From contig CALYLW010000214.1 of the NCBI GenBank assembly GCA_944989445.1, positions 992,001-1,056,000 on the forward strand: a DNA stretch of 64,000 bases. Reading direction: 5' to 3'. The notes beneath the pieces are model-generated. The model had not been told where the DNA came from. It saw only the letters and a list, made by a program, of their open reading frames with translations, and ran no database searches. The stretch is from Ampullaceana balthica. Its lineage: Eukaryota > Mollusca > Gastropoda > Lymnaeidae. A program made the position numbers and the translations under genes. Shown piece after piece: positions 11,336 to 23,762 of this stretch. Within the stretch, counting starts at the first letter, position 1. Each line of letters starts with the position of its first letter.

Positions 11336-11881
11336 TTCAGATAAGGCAATTAAAAAAGAGGAAGAAATCTCCCAAAATTTCCCAGTTGTCACTAATGTTC
11401 GCCGCCCGTCATTTTGTAGCCTTTAATGTTAAAATTTAGACATTATATGGTCTTTTTTTGCTAACATTGTGACGTGAAACCTGACCTTTGGAGGACGGCA
11501 GTTCGGTCTGGGGGCAGGAGAGATATCTCCAAGATCATGTCCCGTGTCGTACGATCTTTGCGCTGACACTGAGGCTGCCCTGAGAACAGTCCGAATGTCA
11601 ACATAAAACTTGATCTCACAGCTCATCAAACTCTGCCATTAGCCTCCATCAGTGGTTGACACTAAAGCCAACAGAGGAATGTGACCTTTAATTGATTTAC
11701 TTGGATGTTTTACACGCGGGGTTCCAATCTACCCCCTCACCCTCCCTGCTCACCCCCCCCCATTTCAAACCAGGCTTTATCGCCTACGAAGCAAGTTTTA
11801 ACGGTTGTAGATATTTTTTTTATTGTCTCCCTTTTCTCTCTGTAAAACGTTACCTTGACCCGCGACTTTAAATCCTTCTTT
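11336..11881. other. Unique-looking sequence, nothing recognised
   Basis: Mixed-composition sequence with no supported gene. Short ORFs here have no recognisable domain. Confidence 0.4.
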
Positions 11882-11913
11882 GGGGCCGTCCATAAATGAC
11901 ATCATGCGATTTA

Positions 11914-12594
11914 GGGTAATCCTGCAGATTTTACACGTATATTATAATTTATTATTTCACAGCGAAATTTAATTTTCTCTTGAGAAATTTCGTTTTTAAT
12001 TTATTAAATGCATAATTATATGTTGTATTTCAGCGATTACAGCGCTAATTTGTAAGTATTTCTAATTTCTAAGCCATTTTTTCGGCTCTCAACACTAAAT
12101 AGTGTGGTGATGATGCAACCATTTTTTAAATTATCAAACTACATGCCGGATTGTCCGATAAGATGCCAAATGGAAATTTCTCACTTACAAACAAAGAAAA
12201 TAAGAATCAAACATCTAGTAACGAAATATAAAAAAGAAATTGTCTTTAAAATATTTATTTATCTTCTAAGAACATTAAAATAGATGAATAATACTTTTAA
12301 AAAAATATCTTCAGTCAGTAAATTTATTTTAGCATGGGTCGAGCCAGGTAAAAAACATCTGGCAGCTGTTCGCTAGGTAAACAAAATGGAAGTATCGTGA
12401 CCATATTATGTATTATATAGAGCCGAAAAAATGCATTTGAAATTAAAAAGACTCACAAATTAGCGCTGTAATAGCTGAAATACGACATATAATAATGTAT
12501 TTAATAAATTAAAAATGTAAGTTCTCATGAGAAAATTAAATTTCGCTGTTAAATAATAAATTATAATATACGTGTAAAATCTGCAGGATTACCC
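11914..12594. mobile_element. Long-arm foldback (inverted-repeat) element
   Basis: The left arm starts GGGTAATCCTGCAGATTTTA; the right arm ends with its reverse complement. The arms run about 175 bp each (11,914-12,088 and 12,419-12,594). GATTTA flanks both sides, consistent with a target duplication of about 6 bp in the host MITE. No ORF inside. Confidence 0.8.
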
Positions 12595-12840
12595 GATTTA
12601 GCCCCTCCCACCTCGTCACAAAATGTTTGACCAACCAATATGACGTCACAAAACTTTGCGGACGCCCCCCATCCCCCCTGCACAAATAAAAGCCGTATTT
12701 CCTATTTGAAATTGAGCATGATGTTTCAAATCACTTTTTGTCATTTCAGTATGTATTTAGTGTAAGCTGCACTGTAATAGCGTATCACGCGTGAAGCCAT
12801 GTAAAACGTCATAAAATAAAAGTGTAAGCAATCAAATATT

Positions 12841-13133
12841 TATCTTATCTTATCTTATCAATACAGACGCTCCTTCTATGCAGAAGATAGTTGCGTCCAC
12901 AGACCATGACAGATGATCTGTTGGCAAGTGATGCAGCATTCACAGGCCACGGCTTTGTGGGTTCCACGCATTACCCAGCCGCCTAACTACACGTAGTGTT
13001 AGGTACCCATTCGGAGCGGGGTGACTCAGGGACGCCCTAGGCCCCGGGAACAACCCTTGCCTTCACACGGATTCGAACCCGTGAATATCGGTACGACGGT
13101 CCAGTGCGCTGCAACTCGACCACCGCGTCCCCC
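12841..13133 (-). mobile_element. tRNA-derived SINE, copy 1 (near full length)
   Basis: On the minus strand it begins GGGGACGCGGTGGTCGAG (tRNA-like A-box region), then GGGTTCGAATCC (B box), a body with CCCGGGGCCTAGGGCGTCC, and ends in a (GATAA)n tail. The internal Pol III promoter boxes support a tRNA-derived SINE. Further copies at 29,024, 37,543 and partly at 26,060 and 51,380. Confidence 0.9.
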
Positions 13134-13666
13134 AAGTGGAACTTTTATTTAAAGTTCCGCGTTTTCTTTTTTAAGTATCATTTTTTTTTAAATTATTTTT
13201 TTTTATGTGGCCTCACATTTCTTAAGCACCCCCTTCCCCCTTGAGACACATCGTCACAAATCAGTGACTCCCCACCTCCCCCCCCCCATTTTTTTATAAT
13301 ATTTTTTTTTATTTAAAGATGCGTGACGTCATGTATGGACGACCCCATTGACTTCAGCTATTTCGTGGAGGTATCTCGTTTCACCCATCACCTATGTTGT
13401 TACCGTGACTTCATCAGATCCAATACATTTGGCTTCGGTGCGTTACTTTACTAGAAAGGCAGTTTGTTTCCGATATGTTGGCAGCTATGAAAACATGTTG
13501 CGGCTTGGACTATTGATAAATATTTTCAACAACAACAAAAGTCTGCGATAGAACTTGAGCTATGAATTTAATCTAATTACACCACATTGCTTCCATTCAC
13601 TTGTTTAAAGATTATTAATTTATTTCACGTTCATATCATTATCATCAAGTTTAAATTGGAATCAAT

Positions 13667-13870
13667 CAGAGGCGTCACTGGGTTGGTGTCACCCAGTGCG
13701 GTAGCTCATGGCGTCACCCCCCCCCCTCACGACTTACCCCATAGATCTCCCTCGAGTCTCCCAGCACCAAATAACGGGAACATACAGAATTTTACGTTTT
13801 GGTGTCACACTATGTGATGGTGTCACCCGGAGCGGTCCCCGAGCCCAGCACCTCCCTAGTGACGCCTCTG
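13667..13870. mobile_element. hAT MITE of the CAGAGGCGTC family
   Basis: It starts CAGAGGCGTCACTGGG and ends CCTAGTGACGCCTCTG. The flanks GAATCAAT / GAGTCAAT match at 7 of 8 positions. It shares both ends with the large element at 55,176-59,237, which could have supplied its transposase. Confidence 0.85.
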
Positions 13871-14980
13871 GAGTCAATTCACCGAGAATAGCAAAACTTT
13901 CGGATAAAAAAGTTCCACGAATTCAAAACTTGCCTAAATTTCAGGCATAAATTGCACCAAACTTGACACGGGATGGCATCACCTGGTTCATCTCTTCCAC
14001 AAAGTGCATCTGGTTTTATTTTGTCAAAGTTTCGGAGACAGCAACATTAATGATGTAATAATAATAATAATAATGATAAGTAAAGAATTAAAATGAAATG
14101 AAAATAATGCACACAAAAAAAAAGAAATACATGTAGAAATAGTTACAAAAGTTTTAGAAGATAATTTTATGTCATTAGGTAGGATGGGCCCATCGCGCCC
14201 ACATTGCTTTGAAATAGATTACACTATTTTTTTTTATAGCGATTGATATCACAAAAAGCCTTATTGCGACACTCACAATTAAAAAAAAACTTTTTGATGC
14301 TGTTTATCAAAGGTTATTGGTTTTTTTTTAAATTGCGAATTAAAACTCATACTTCGACTTTTAATTTCTCCTGGCCAAGTTTTTGAGTACATTAATAAAG
14401 ATCTTTGTTTGAATAAAAAGAAGAAAAAACTGCACTACATTTTTATGTCTTTCAAAAACGATTCGTTATAAAGCCAAACCACATGGATAATGACTCCTCA
14501 AAGATGAATCTCAAAGAAGGCTGTCGTTTTTAAGTCCATAATAATTGCTTTAGCCCGACCTGGACCTACGCCTCGAGTCACCCTCAGGTACAAGGGTCTG
14601 TTCTGAGTTTCATCGTCCAAAAACCTGGCCATAAAACAGAAGCCGACGTGAGACAATGTAGAGTTACAGGTGTAAACATCAAACGGTTTTATGATGGTTT
14701 AACGGTCATTTGTTATCAGGGATCGGTCAAACAAGGGCAGTTTGTGGGAGGGCTGGGTGGGTTGGGGGGGTCGGTAGTTCGAACACCCGATGTTTAATGC
14801 GTTGATGGAGATGCAGCTGACAGACAGCTTCACCGGCTGGAGTTCATAAAGCAGAGGCGAGCTCAGAGATTGTATCGCTGATTTCTTGTTCAAAGTCGTA
14901 ATTTTTGTTTATCTACCGGTCATCGAGACAGAGATACACTTTGGTGAAGGATCTAAAAGTGAACGAGTCTGTCAGTGAAT
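13871..14980. other. Sequence without supported genes
   Basis: Contains short A/T homopolymers and a GATAATAA-type low-complexity patch near 14,055. From about 14,480 on it becomes more GC-balanced and unique-looking. No exon could be supported. Confidence 0.4.
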
Positions 14981-15135
14981 GTTGGAAGATCTATGGAAAT
15001 TAAAATAAAAGTTGGAAGATCTATATATCTTAAAGTACAGATCTACAGATCTTAAAGTAAAAGTTGGAAGATCTACAGATATTTAAGTACAAGTTGGAAG
15101 ATCTGCAGATCTTAAAGGCACAAGTTGGTAAATTT
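14981..15135. repeat. Degenerate minisatellite of about 31 bp (GTTGGAAGATCTACAGATCT)
   Basis: About five imperfect units with the palindromic AGATCTACAGATCT core, followed by a further echo near 15,278. Confidence 0.7.
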
Positions 15136-15399
15136 ACTTGTTAGCGCATCGGTTATAAACTGTTGTTGTATACATTATACAGTTGATTTAATAGGCTGAC
15201 AACTCGTGTCTCCGTATAGATATTATTATGAATTGGTTCATTCAGCATGGTCCAGCTGTTATGTAATACTTGGAAAAAATGTTGGCACATCTATAGATCT
15301 TAAAACAAGGATTGATTTAATAATAGTTTTAAAAGTTCAAAGAAAATCTCCAGGAAAAAAAAACGGGGGAACAACTCAGCTGCGAGGCTTTTAAATCCC

Positions 15400-15960
15400 G
15401 GCAATGAAAGCCCACGAGACATCAACCCAATCTGGTCAAACGTGGTGGGGGGGGGGTACAAGGGGGAGCTGGGCAGACTGACTGAAAGTCCAGCACCAAC
15501 AATGTCTCCGCCAGCAGCGAGTTTTCCCCTAGATCGATAACCATGGCAACCGAGTGGGGGCGAATTCGGTACGACACGGTCTGTCAGCGTTTAAGGCGGG
15601 ACGAACACCCGCCCCCCTTGTCCCCCCCCCCATACCCGGGTGTCTCACGCTGGACCATGTTGTTCAACTGTTGTTCTGTCCGCCCGCTGGCCTGAGTGGG
15701 ATTCAGTCGTCGCGGGTGTGTCGTTGTAGTGAGGGACACCGAGTTTTCCTCACTCATTCCATCGCGTGGGTGTGTGTGTGTGTGTCTGTGATTCTCGGGT
15801 CGCCGTCTGCTTGTGTTGTGTGTTGCGGCCACGCCTTTGTCGCGGCACATTCTCGTGGGATAAATACGACGGGTCTAGTGCTGTGGTCAGCGGCGTATTC
15901 AATGATGAGACTGCAGTGAGACGCGGAGAACGACTTTGGGCTTTGAGTGAGACGTAACGT
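15400..15960 (+). promoter_or_regulatory. CpG-rich block, possible promoter and noncoding first exon
   Basis: Against an AT-rich background this block is GC- and CpG-rich, with a TATA-like GGGATAAATACG near 15,858 and a strong donor-like CGTAACGTAAGTATT near 15,955-15,969. That layout fits a Pol II promoter followed by a short first exon. No convincing coding exon follows. The proposal rests on composition and signals only. Confidence 0.3.
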
Positions 15961-16163
15961 AAGTATTTGCTGGACGCATACTTGAATGATGTACCGAGGC
16001 AGACTTTTCACAAAAAATAACAACTACAAGTTAGGCCAATGGATTTATTATTATTTGTGTAATGGTTTCAACATTGCTTGACTTACAAGTGCTAATGTTA
16101 TAATTATAATGTGTGGTTTTTTGTTTTTTTTTGACAAAGACACATTGCATGACCTCTCACTGA

Positions 16164-17260
16164 GCAACACTACCATTCTCTTCTACCAACACTACCATTC
16201 TCTTCTACCAACACTACCATTCTCTTCTACCAACACTGCAATTCTCTTCTACCAACACTGCCATTCTCTTCTACCAACACTACCATTCTCTTCTACCAAC
16301 ACTGCCATTATCTTCTACCAACACTACCATTCTCTTCTACCAACACTGCCATTCTCTTCTACCAACACTGCCATTCTCTTCTACCAACACTGCCATTCTC
16401 TTCTACCAACACTGCCATTCTCTTCTACCAACACTGCCATTCTCTTCTATCAACACTGCCATTCTCTTCTACCAACACTACCATTCTCTTCTACCAACAC
16501 TTCCATTCTCTTCTACCAACACTACCATTCTCTTCTACCAACACTACCATTCTCTTCTACCAACACTACCATTCACTTCTACCAACACTTCCATTCTCTT
16601 CTACCAACACTTCCATTCCCATCTACCAACACTGCCATTCTCTTCTACCAACACTGCCATTGTCTTCTACCAACACTACAGTTTTCTTCTACCAACACTA
16701 CCATTCTCTTCTACCAACACTACCATTCTCTTCTACCAACACTGCTATTCTCTTCTACCAACACTTCCATTCCCATCTACCAACACTGCCATTCTCTTCT
16801 ACCAACACTGCCATTCTCTTCTACCAACACTACAGTTTTCTTCTACCAACACTACCATTCTCTTCTACCAACACTACCATTCTCTTCTACCAACACTGCT
16901 ATTCTCTTCTACCAACACTGCCATTCTCTTCTACCAACACTTCCATTCTCTTCTACCAACACTTCCATTCTCTCCTACCAACACTTCCATTCTCTTCTAC
17001 CAACACTACCATTCTCTTCTACCAACGCTACCATTCTCTTCTACCAACACTACCATTCTCTTCTACCAACACTACCATTCTCTTCTACCAACACCACCAT
17101 TCTCTTCTACCAACACTACCATTCTCTTCTACCAACACCACCATTCTCTTCTACCAACACTACCATTCTCTTCTACCAACGCTACCATTCTCTTCTACCA
17201 ACACTACCATTCTTTTCTACCAACACTGCCATTCTCTTCTACCAACACTACCATTCTCTT
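16164..17260. repeat. 22-bp minisatellite (CTCTTCTACCAACACTACCA), about 50 copies
   Basis: Nearly perfect head-to-tail 22-bp units with CTACC / CTGCC / CTTCC variants. Because 22 is not a multiple of 3, three units make 22 codons, which gives a long spurious ORF on the + strand. Confidence 0.97.
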
Positions 17261-17758
17261 CACTCATCACGGACATTATTGTCGCGGATGAAAACTTGAC
17301 CCTTCCTCGTTCAGTGTTTACCCTTTAATGTCGCAAAATTACTTACCATTAAAAATGTCCCTTCAACATATTTCCTTCACCTACTCATCTAGACACTATG
17401 TTTCATCGCGGGTCGACGAATCTCATTCATTTTCCAATAGACTGTGCTACTGTGGTTTAACTGTTTGGTTTATGTGCCTAAACAGTTTACGCCGCCCGTA
17501 ATCACATCATTAAGCCTCGTAACTACCATTAATGACATCAGCCGAGCTCAGTCACACACTAATCTACTGCTGTTTACGTATGACTATTAATTACACATAC
17601 CTATATGATGCGCAGGACTCCCTTGTTTTAACCGATAGCGTACACGTACGCAGCGCAGACAGAAGCACACAACGTGACGTACGCAGGTGACATCAACGAG
17701 TGAGAAATGTGAAGTAGGTACAACAAACACGATTTATTTTAAACCGGTTACATTCGCA
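17261..17758. other. Unique-looking sequence, no gene seen
   Basis: Moderate GC with several TAAT / ATTA-type motifs (CATTAATGACATCA, TATTAATTACACA). Nothing coding is recognisable; it could be regulatory, without proof. Confidence 0.3.
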
Positions 17759-17930
17759 CAGGGGCGTCATTGGGATTGGTGTCGCCCCGTGCGGTACCTC
17801 ATGGTGTCACCCTTTTAATGATTTACCCCATAGACCTCCTCGGAGCCTGCCGGTGCCCAAAAAACGGGAACATTAAGAATTTCACGTTATGGTGTCTCGG
17901 TGCGGTCCGGATCCCCTAGTGACGCCTCTG
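17759..17930. mobile_element. hAT MITE of the CAGAGGCGTC family, shorter copy
   Basis: Starts CAGGGGCGTCATTGGG and ends CCTAGTGACGCCTCTG. Flanks CATTCGCA / CCTTCACA agree at 6 of 8. The interior is alignable with 13,667-13,870 (GTGCGGTACCTCATGG, AACGGGAACAT). Confidence 0.8.
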
Positions 17931-18437
17931 CCTTCACATTGCGATTGAACGCTCCGATTTTTCATCTCATCATGTCCAAATGTGCTTCTCCAGTCAAAGA
18001 ATTTTGGAATTTAAAAAAACAAAAAAACAACTCAACAAACCCCCATGGTCAAGGTTTGTGCTAACAGTTATGTCGACATTAGTCATTGGTAACATGAGGT
18101 GCATGGTGTTGATCTTATTAATACAACTTTGATAAAGAGAAAATTAAATGTCACGGTAACATGATTCTACTTATATAAAAATGTGTTAAATTATTCAAGT
18201 CCACTAAAGGCCTGCTCGCTTCCAGCTATGTGATAAATTACTTAAAATTACTAATGTAAAGTATTCCCTGATATAGGTTTTTATTTTTCCCCGTTAGTTT
18301 TGCAGCTAAATTCGCTGCTATTGCTATATTCAGAGCTATTGTCGGTGTTATGTTCGGTATATTTGCTGATATGCTATTCACTGCTATATTCATTAATATA
18401 TGTTTTAATCTAGATAAATAAAGGAGTCCCCCTATAG

Positions 18438-18776
18438 CAGGGGTCGGGAAATCATGGCTCGCGAGCCAGATGTGGCTCTATTGGTGGCTGCATCTGCCTC
18501 TCAAACAAATATTCGATTATAACAAAAAAAATTATTCAGACTCTTTTGATCTACATTTAATTGCACATTTAATATTTTAAAAAAAGCATAACAATTTTTA
18601 TAAAAAGAATTCAGATACATCATTATTGTTCTGCTAGAGTTCAAATAACACAAAATGCACACATTTGCTTGAATTTTAAGTTTTACACATACTGTATGGC
18701 TCTCACAGAAATATTTTTTTTTCAAATTAAAGGCTGTTTAAAGCTCTTTCAGACATAAACGTTTCCAGACCCCCGT
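18438..18776. mobile_element. Non-autonomous hAT-like element (CAGGGGTCGGG end)
   Basis: It begins CAGGGGTCGGGAAATC and ends in a diverged inverse (TTCCAGACCCCCGT). CCTATAG is duplicated at both sides. No coding potential. Confidence 0.65.
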
Positions 18777-19096
18777 CCTATAGCAACACTATGACGGACA
18801 AGCTCTTTGTGAAAGATTAACTTTTGTCAGAATTAAAAAAAAATTTTAGCACAACAAATCCGCTGTGGTATTAGAACTCGATTCCAAAAAGTAAATCTAC
18901 TGTGATCGTTTAAGGATATATTTCGTATCTCCTCAAACTCTTCTCTTGCACACGGTTAGTACAACCCTTCACCCGCCCCAGCCCCCCCCCCAAAAAAAAA
19001 CAAAAAAAAACAAACAAACAACCCCCAGCCCTCCTAACCCTCAATACGGAGATAACACTTGAGAGCCAGATGTATCTTGGCAACTTTAACATAGAG

Positions 19097-19372
19097 CCGT
19101 GCTTCTCAAACTTTTTAGTATGGCGGATGGTAGGAAGTTTTCCGTTGCTCCAGGGACCGGCACACTATTTTACCTGTACTGACGTGGTAGCGAAATGTAA
19201 TATTTCATTTAATTTGTTTCCTTGTCCGTGCTTATTGGCGAAGATCGACATATTCTATGGGGATAGATTTATTAGTTGCAAATGGAGGATTATAATTATA
19301 TATTTTATGTCCTCGCTTGATAACTTCTGCGTACCGGCGGCGCTCCGCGGACCACCTCTTTGAGTATCACTG
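19097..19372 (-). mobile_element. hAT MITE of the CAGTGCTTCTCAAA family, intact-size copy
   Basis: Ends CCGTGCTTCTCAAACT and TTTGAGTATCACTG are inverted; flanks ACATAGAG / CCTTAGAC partly match. In reverse it carries a single TATCAAG...CATTTGCAA...CCCCATAGAATATG segment. That segment is amplified about 18-fold in the copy at 29,439-30,851. Confidence 0.8.
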
Positions 19373-19849
19373 CCTTAGACTGTCATAGAGTGATCCCATG
19401 ACTGTGGGCCCACCACCAACTTAAGCTTACAAAGACGTACGTATGTTAAGCGAATTGTTGTGTCCAACTTTGGAACTGGCTGTGTAGTAGAGACTTTAAC
19501 TATATAAATACTAGTGTGTTACCCGTCAAAAATTACGGAAGTTTTCAAAATGAATACATTTCAGCTGAAATCTATTTATTTTGAAAAAATACACATCAGA
19601 ATAAAAAAATAATGTAATACAGAACTTTCATTTATTTTTATTTTATTCATTTATTTTCATATTGAACAATTTTGTGCGAACCGTTGGAAAATAGTTATTT
19701 TTGGTGCAGTAATTTTGTGCGCTGCTTTCTAAAATTAGTAGCTTGACGGACGGGACGGAAGGACGTGACACACATTGCAAATTATGTATATAGCTTTATG
19801 TATATTGATACTGCGTTTGATCAGGTTTTTTAATTGATAAAATACTTAA

Positions 19850-20100
19850 GGGGGGGGGGAGGTGGTGTAAGAAACTGTGACAGTTTGTGACAGGGGAGGG
19901 GGGGTCCGGCCATGTGTGATGTCACGCTGTTTTATGTTAAATTTTGATTATTTTGTTAATAAAAAACAAAATTTTTGTTCGAAAGTGTGACGTACTTTAA
20001 GGTGGGGGGGGGTGGTCCGAGATGTGTGACAGTTGTGACAGGGGGAGGGGGGGGGCTTAAAATTGTCAAAAATAGCGTGACATACTTCATTGACGGCCCC
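19850..20100. mobile_element. GGGGCCGTCC MITE, short form, copy 1 (left end degraded)
   Basis: It shares GTGACAGTTTGTGACAGGGG and TGACGTACTTTA with the copies at 30,514 and 33,771 and ends TTGACGGCCCC. The left terminus has decayed into a G run. The core GTGTGAYGTCAC segment is palindromic. Confidence 0.75.
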
Positions 20101-20182
20101 TATTGCAAGAGAGATTTAGTGGTGGCAAGATAACCGTGGGGCAACGTTCCGTGAACGTAAAAGGCTTGTTTATGTTTTGATT

Positions 20183-20610
20183 TAGGGTTGGTATTGATTA
20201 AATACATTTAATTCGATTAAACGGGAAAAAATTTAATCGATTAATTATATAATTTTAACGCATAGTTAGATCCCGTTAAGTTGCGATTCATTATTTCTCA
20301 AAATCGGTTAAGTCGCGGTTATTCCATGGCTATCAAATTGTGTGACGAAACACAAGAAATTCGTTCTACTGTTCAAGAAATAAGGAAGAACAACCTTTTA
20401 TTTTACGTATGCAGTATAAATATATAATAATAATACGAGGGAAAAGTATGTAAGTAACAAACAATATAAATTATTAATAAATTGGAAAAAAGAAATATTA
20501 GAAATATTTTCTTAAATTTTAATCGAATTTTAATCGATCAAATTTATTTTAATCCTTTAAAATTTTAAATGATTAATCGATTAATTAATCTTTAATTTAC
20601 GCAGTCCCTC
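20183..20610. repeat. Element rich in TTAATCGATTAA motifs
   Basis: Starts AGGGTTGGTATTGATTAAA and ends with the inverse-type ATTAATCGATTAATTAATC. It resembles non-autonomous hAT-like elements starting TAGGG(C/T)TG. Boundaries uncertain. Confidence 0.4.
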
Positions 20611-20711
20611 AGTTTTGATATTTCAAATTTTTATATAATAATTATAATATCTGAAGTTTTTCTTTTAGTAATGCATTTAAATCTAGATAAATTTACAAAA
20701 ATGTCGACTTT

Positions 20712-22768
20712 TTAAATCCCTTATATTAACTTAGAAATCTTGTCATCTCTTCGTACGTCGTGCAGAAAAACTAAAGTAAAAAATGACCCACTTTCCGTGA
20801 TGCGATCGAGCTGAAATTTGGCACATGGACCCGTCTCACCTAACAATGCATTATTTCAAAATTTCAGATCGATTTAAAGTACCGTAATTAAGTTAATGCA
20901 TTTTTAGTTTATCTATATAAACTATATGTAGCGGTCACTTTGTTTACATTTTACGGGTCACTTGACTTCACGCCAGCCAGAGGTGAACACATCTCGTGTT
21001 TTATCCAGGTGTACCGGCGTGCTTTTGTTTACATTTTACGTGTCATGCTGAGCTCGGTCAAGCGATCGGTGACCAGATCTTTCACCTCTCTCACCCGCCC
21101 CCCAGGGTTTATAGAGTAAAGATAGGTTAAGACGGATTCAGTCTGTAAATGTTTGTCACGTTTGAAAATAATCAATGCTTTTAGTTATATCTCATATATA
21201 AGGGATTTATAGTAAAAAACGCTGATTTTACGGGTTTGTTTTATTAAATCCCTTATATTAACTTCACCGCTGTCTCTGTCTGTCGTCATCTCTGTCTTGG
21301 GCGGGCGGAAAAACAAAAGTAAAAAATGACTCATTTCCCGTGATGCCATCGAGCTGAAATTTGGCACACGAACCCGTGTCACCTAACAATGCATCGTATC
21401 AAAATTTCAGATCGATCAAACGTACCGTAATTAAATTAATGCATTTTTAGTATATCTCTATACGAGGTATGTAAATCAATTTCACTGTTTGATATTGTTT
21501 GTTTTAACACGTGATTGTTCAGTCACGCGTTGACGCGACCCATCGAAGTACCGGCGTGCTTTTGTTTAGATTTTACGTGTCACGCTGAGCTCGGTCCAGT
21601 GATCGGTGACAAGACTCGGGTTATGAGGCAAAGTTGAGTTAAGACAGATTCAGTCTGTAAATGTTTGTCGCGTTTGAAAATAATTAATAGTGTTAGGTAT
21701 GTCTCATATATAAGGGATTTATAGTCAAAAACTTTGTTTTTACGGGTTTGTTTTATTATTAAATCCGTTATATTAACTTCACCGCCGTCTCTCTCTCGGG
21801 CACCGCGGAAAATTAAAAGTCAAAATTGACCCACTTCCCGTTATGCCATCGAGCTGAAATTTGGCACACGGACCCGTGTCGCCTAACAATGCAAAGTATA
21901 AAAAATTCAGATCGATCGAACGTACAGGTATTAAATTAATTCATTTTTAGTGTATCTCTATACGAGGTATGTAATTCAATTTCATGGTTTGTTATTGTTT
22001 TTTTTTAACGTGATATCTCAGTTCGCGCGTTGGAGCGATGTACCGGGGTGCTTTTGTTTACATTTTACGTGTCACGCTGAGCTCGATCCAGTGATCGGTG
22101 ACCAGATCTTTCCCCTCTCCCACCCCCACCCCCGGGTTATAAAGCAAATGGCAGTTAAGACAGATTCAGTCTGTAAATGTTTGTCGTGTTTGAACATAAT
22201 CAATACTGTTAGTTATGTCTCATATATAAGGGATTTATAATCAAAAACTTTGTTTTTACGGGTTTGTTTTTATTAAATCCCTTATATTAACTTCACCGCC
22301 GTCTCTCTCTGTCTTGGGCACCGCGAAAATTAGAGGTCAAAATTGACCCACTTCCCGTCATGGCATCGAGCTGAAATTTGTCACACAGACCCGTGTCACC
22401 TAACAATGCATCATATCAAAAATTCAGATCGATCGAACGTACAGTTATTAAATTAATGCATTTTTAGTTTATGTATATAAACTAATGTAGCGGTCGCTAT
22501 CGTTTACATTTTACGGGTCACTTGACTTCACCCCTGCCTTCGGTGTACACATCTCGTATTTTAACCAGGTAAACCGGCATGCTTTTGTTTACATTTTGCG
22601 TGTCACGCTGAGCTTGGTCCAGCGATCGGTGACAAGACCGTTCCCCTCTTCCACCCCCCCCACCCGGGTTAAAAGCTAAGGGGAGTTAAGCCAGATTCAG
22701 TCTGTAAATATTTGTCGCGTTTGAACATAATCAATATTTTTAGTTATGTCTCATATATAAGGCATTTA
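20712..22768 (+). repeat. Tandem array A: four monomers of an ~500-bp repeat
   Basis: Monomers at about 20,712-21,210, 21,245-21,722, 21,758-22,234 and 22,274-22,768. Each opens AAATCCCTTATATTAAC and closes TCATATATAAGGGATTTA. Shared inner segments are ATCGAGCTGAAATTTGGCAC, CACCTAACAATGCATC and GATTCAGTCTGTAAAT. Between monomers lie 35-45 bp; together with the terminal motifs they can form a hairpin. No ORF. A lone copy lies at 55,903-56,373. Confidence 0.85.
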
Positions 22769-23502
22769 CAACCAAAAACTTTTGTTTTTACGGGATTGTT
22801 TTATTAATGTGTTTAAATCAGATTTATAAAAAAAAAGTTTTGTTTAATATATTTTCTTTAACAAATACCTTTATTAAGTCATGTCACGGAGATAAGAATC
22901 ATACAGCAAATCATTCGCTTCATATCGACGTGAGACAGCCAGTATCAGTGCAATGGAAGGTGGGGGGGGGGTGTGGGTTGTTAGGTTCAGAAATACCTGT
23001 TCCGTGGTTTTGTTAGCGCACCAGTGGAAGAGCGACAAGGTGTCCATGGTACCTTAGAATCGGTCAGGCGTAACTTTACTCTGTTACAGGTTGGCCACCA
23101 CCACCCTTCTCCTGTCTTTGTTGTCACCTCTAAAGTGATCGTTTTTATTTTTATTTTTATTTTTATTTTTTTAAAATATAAATTAATATAACTTTCTTCT
23201 ATGGAGATTTATAGCCGGTCTACATACATATATTTACATACATTTTATTGAAGTTGTAACAGACTGAATGCTGTAACTAGCTCAATGTCATAAATCTATC
23301 CAGTTCTTCGCCACTTCTCCCCAGTGTATCTTACACACAGACAACAAACAAACAAACAAACAAAAAATCCATTCAAAATATGTACGTGACGTGAAACCAA
23401 GGGAAAACTTTCGGACACTGTTGACCGATGTATGTGATGTCCAACATCACTGATGTGATAAAAAATGATTAAAATTGATGTGGCAAAATCAAATATGTTA
23501 TA
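22769..23502. other. Spacer between array A and the (CA)n tract
   Basis: Sequence with (TTTTA)n near 23,143 and no gene or transposon ends recognised. Confidence 0.4.
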
Positions 23503-23515
23503 TCACACACACACA

Positions 23516-23594
<79 letters not shown>

Positions 23595-23617
23595 ATACAT
23601 ATACATACACACATACA
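23503..23617. repeat. (CA)n microsatellite
   Basis: About 115 bp of CA with a few T interruptions, ending in CATA-type repeats. Confidence 0.97.
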
Positions 23618-23762
23618 TTTATTTCGATAGTTTTGTTTAATATTAGGAATTTTTAATTTAAACATCGGGGTTTGGGGTGGGGGGAGGGGAGGGGGAGTTG
23701 GGTTGATTTTGGTCTAGGGGGAAAAATGGGGGGGGGGAATTTAATAGTTGTAACAACGGTAC

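Larger units (their letters stand above)
11882..13346. mobile_element. GGGGCCGTCC MITE, long form, copy 2, with two nested insertions
   Basis: It starts GGGGCCGTCCATAAATGAC and ends GTATGGACGACCCC. The interior matches copy 1 (TTTCAAATCACTTTTT-like, CACGCGTGAAGCCATGTAA, GCAATCAAATA...AGTGGAA). A foldback element sits at 11,914-12,594 and a SINE at 12,841-13,133, each splitting the MITE. Confidence 0.75.

Noticed and set aside
12031..12050. A tiny exon-like stretch (TTTCAG ... GTAAGT)
   Set aside because: It lies in an arm of the foldback element, is 18-20 nt long and has no coding support.
13060..13133. A functional tRNA gene
   Set aside because: A and B boxes are present, but it is the head of a multi-copy SINE and continues into the SINE body.
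15554..16023. Several 60-120-aa ORFs on both strands in the CpG-rich block
   Set aside because: Random open frames are expected in GC-rich DNA; no domain and inconsistent frames.
16109..17299. 396-aa ORF (and 222-aa overlapping ORF) on the + strand
   Set aside because: It is the translation of the 22-bp minisatellite. A repeat without stops in one frame stays open; there is no domain or unique coding sequence.
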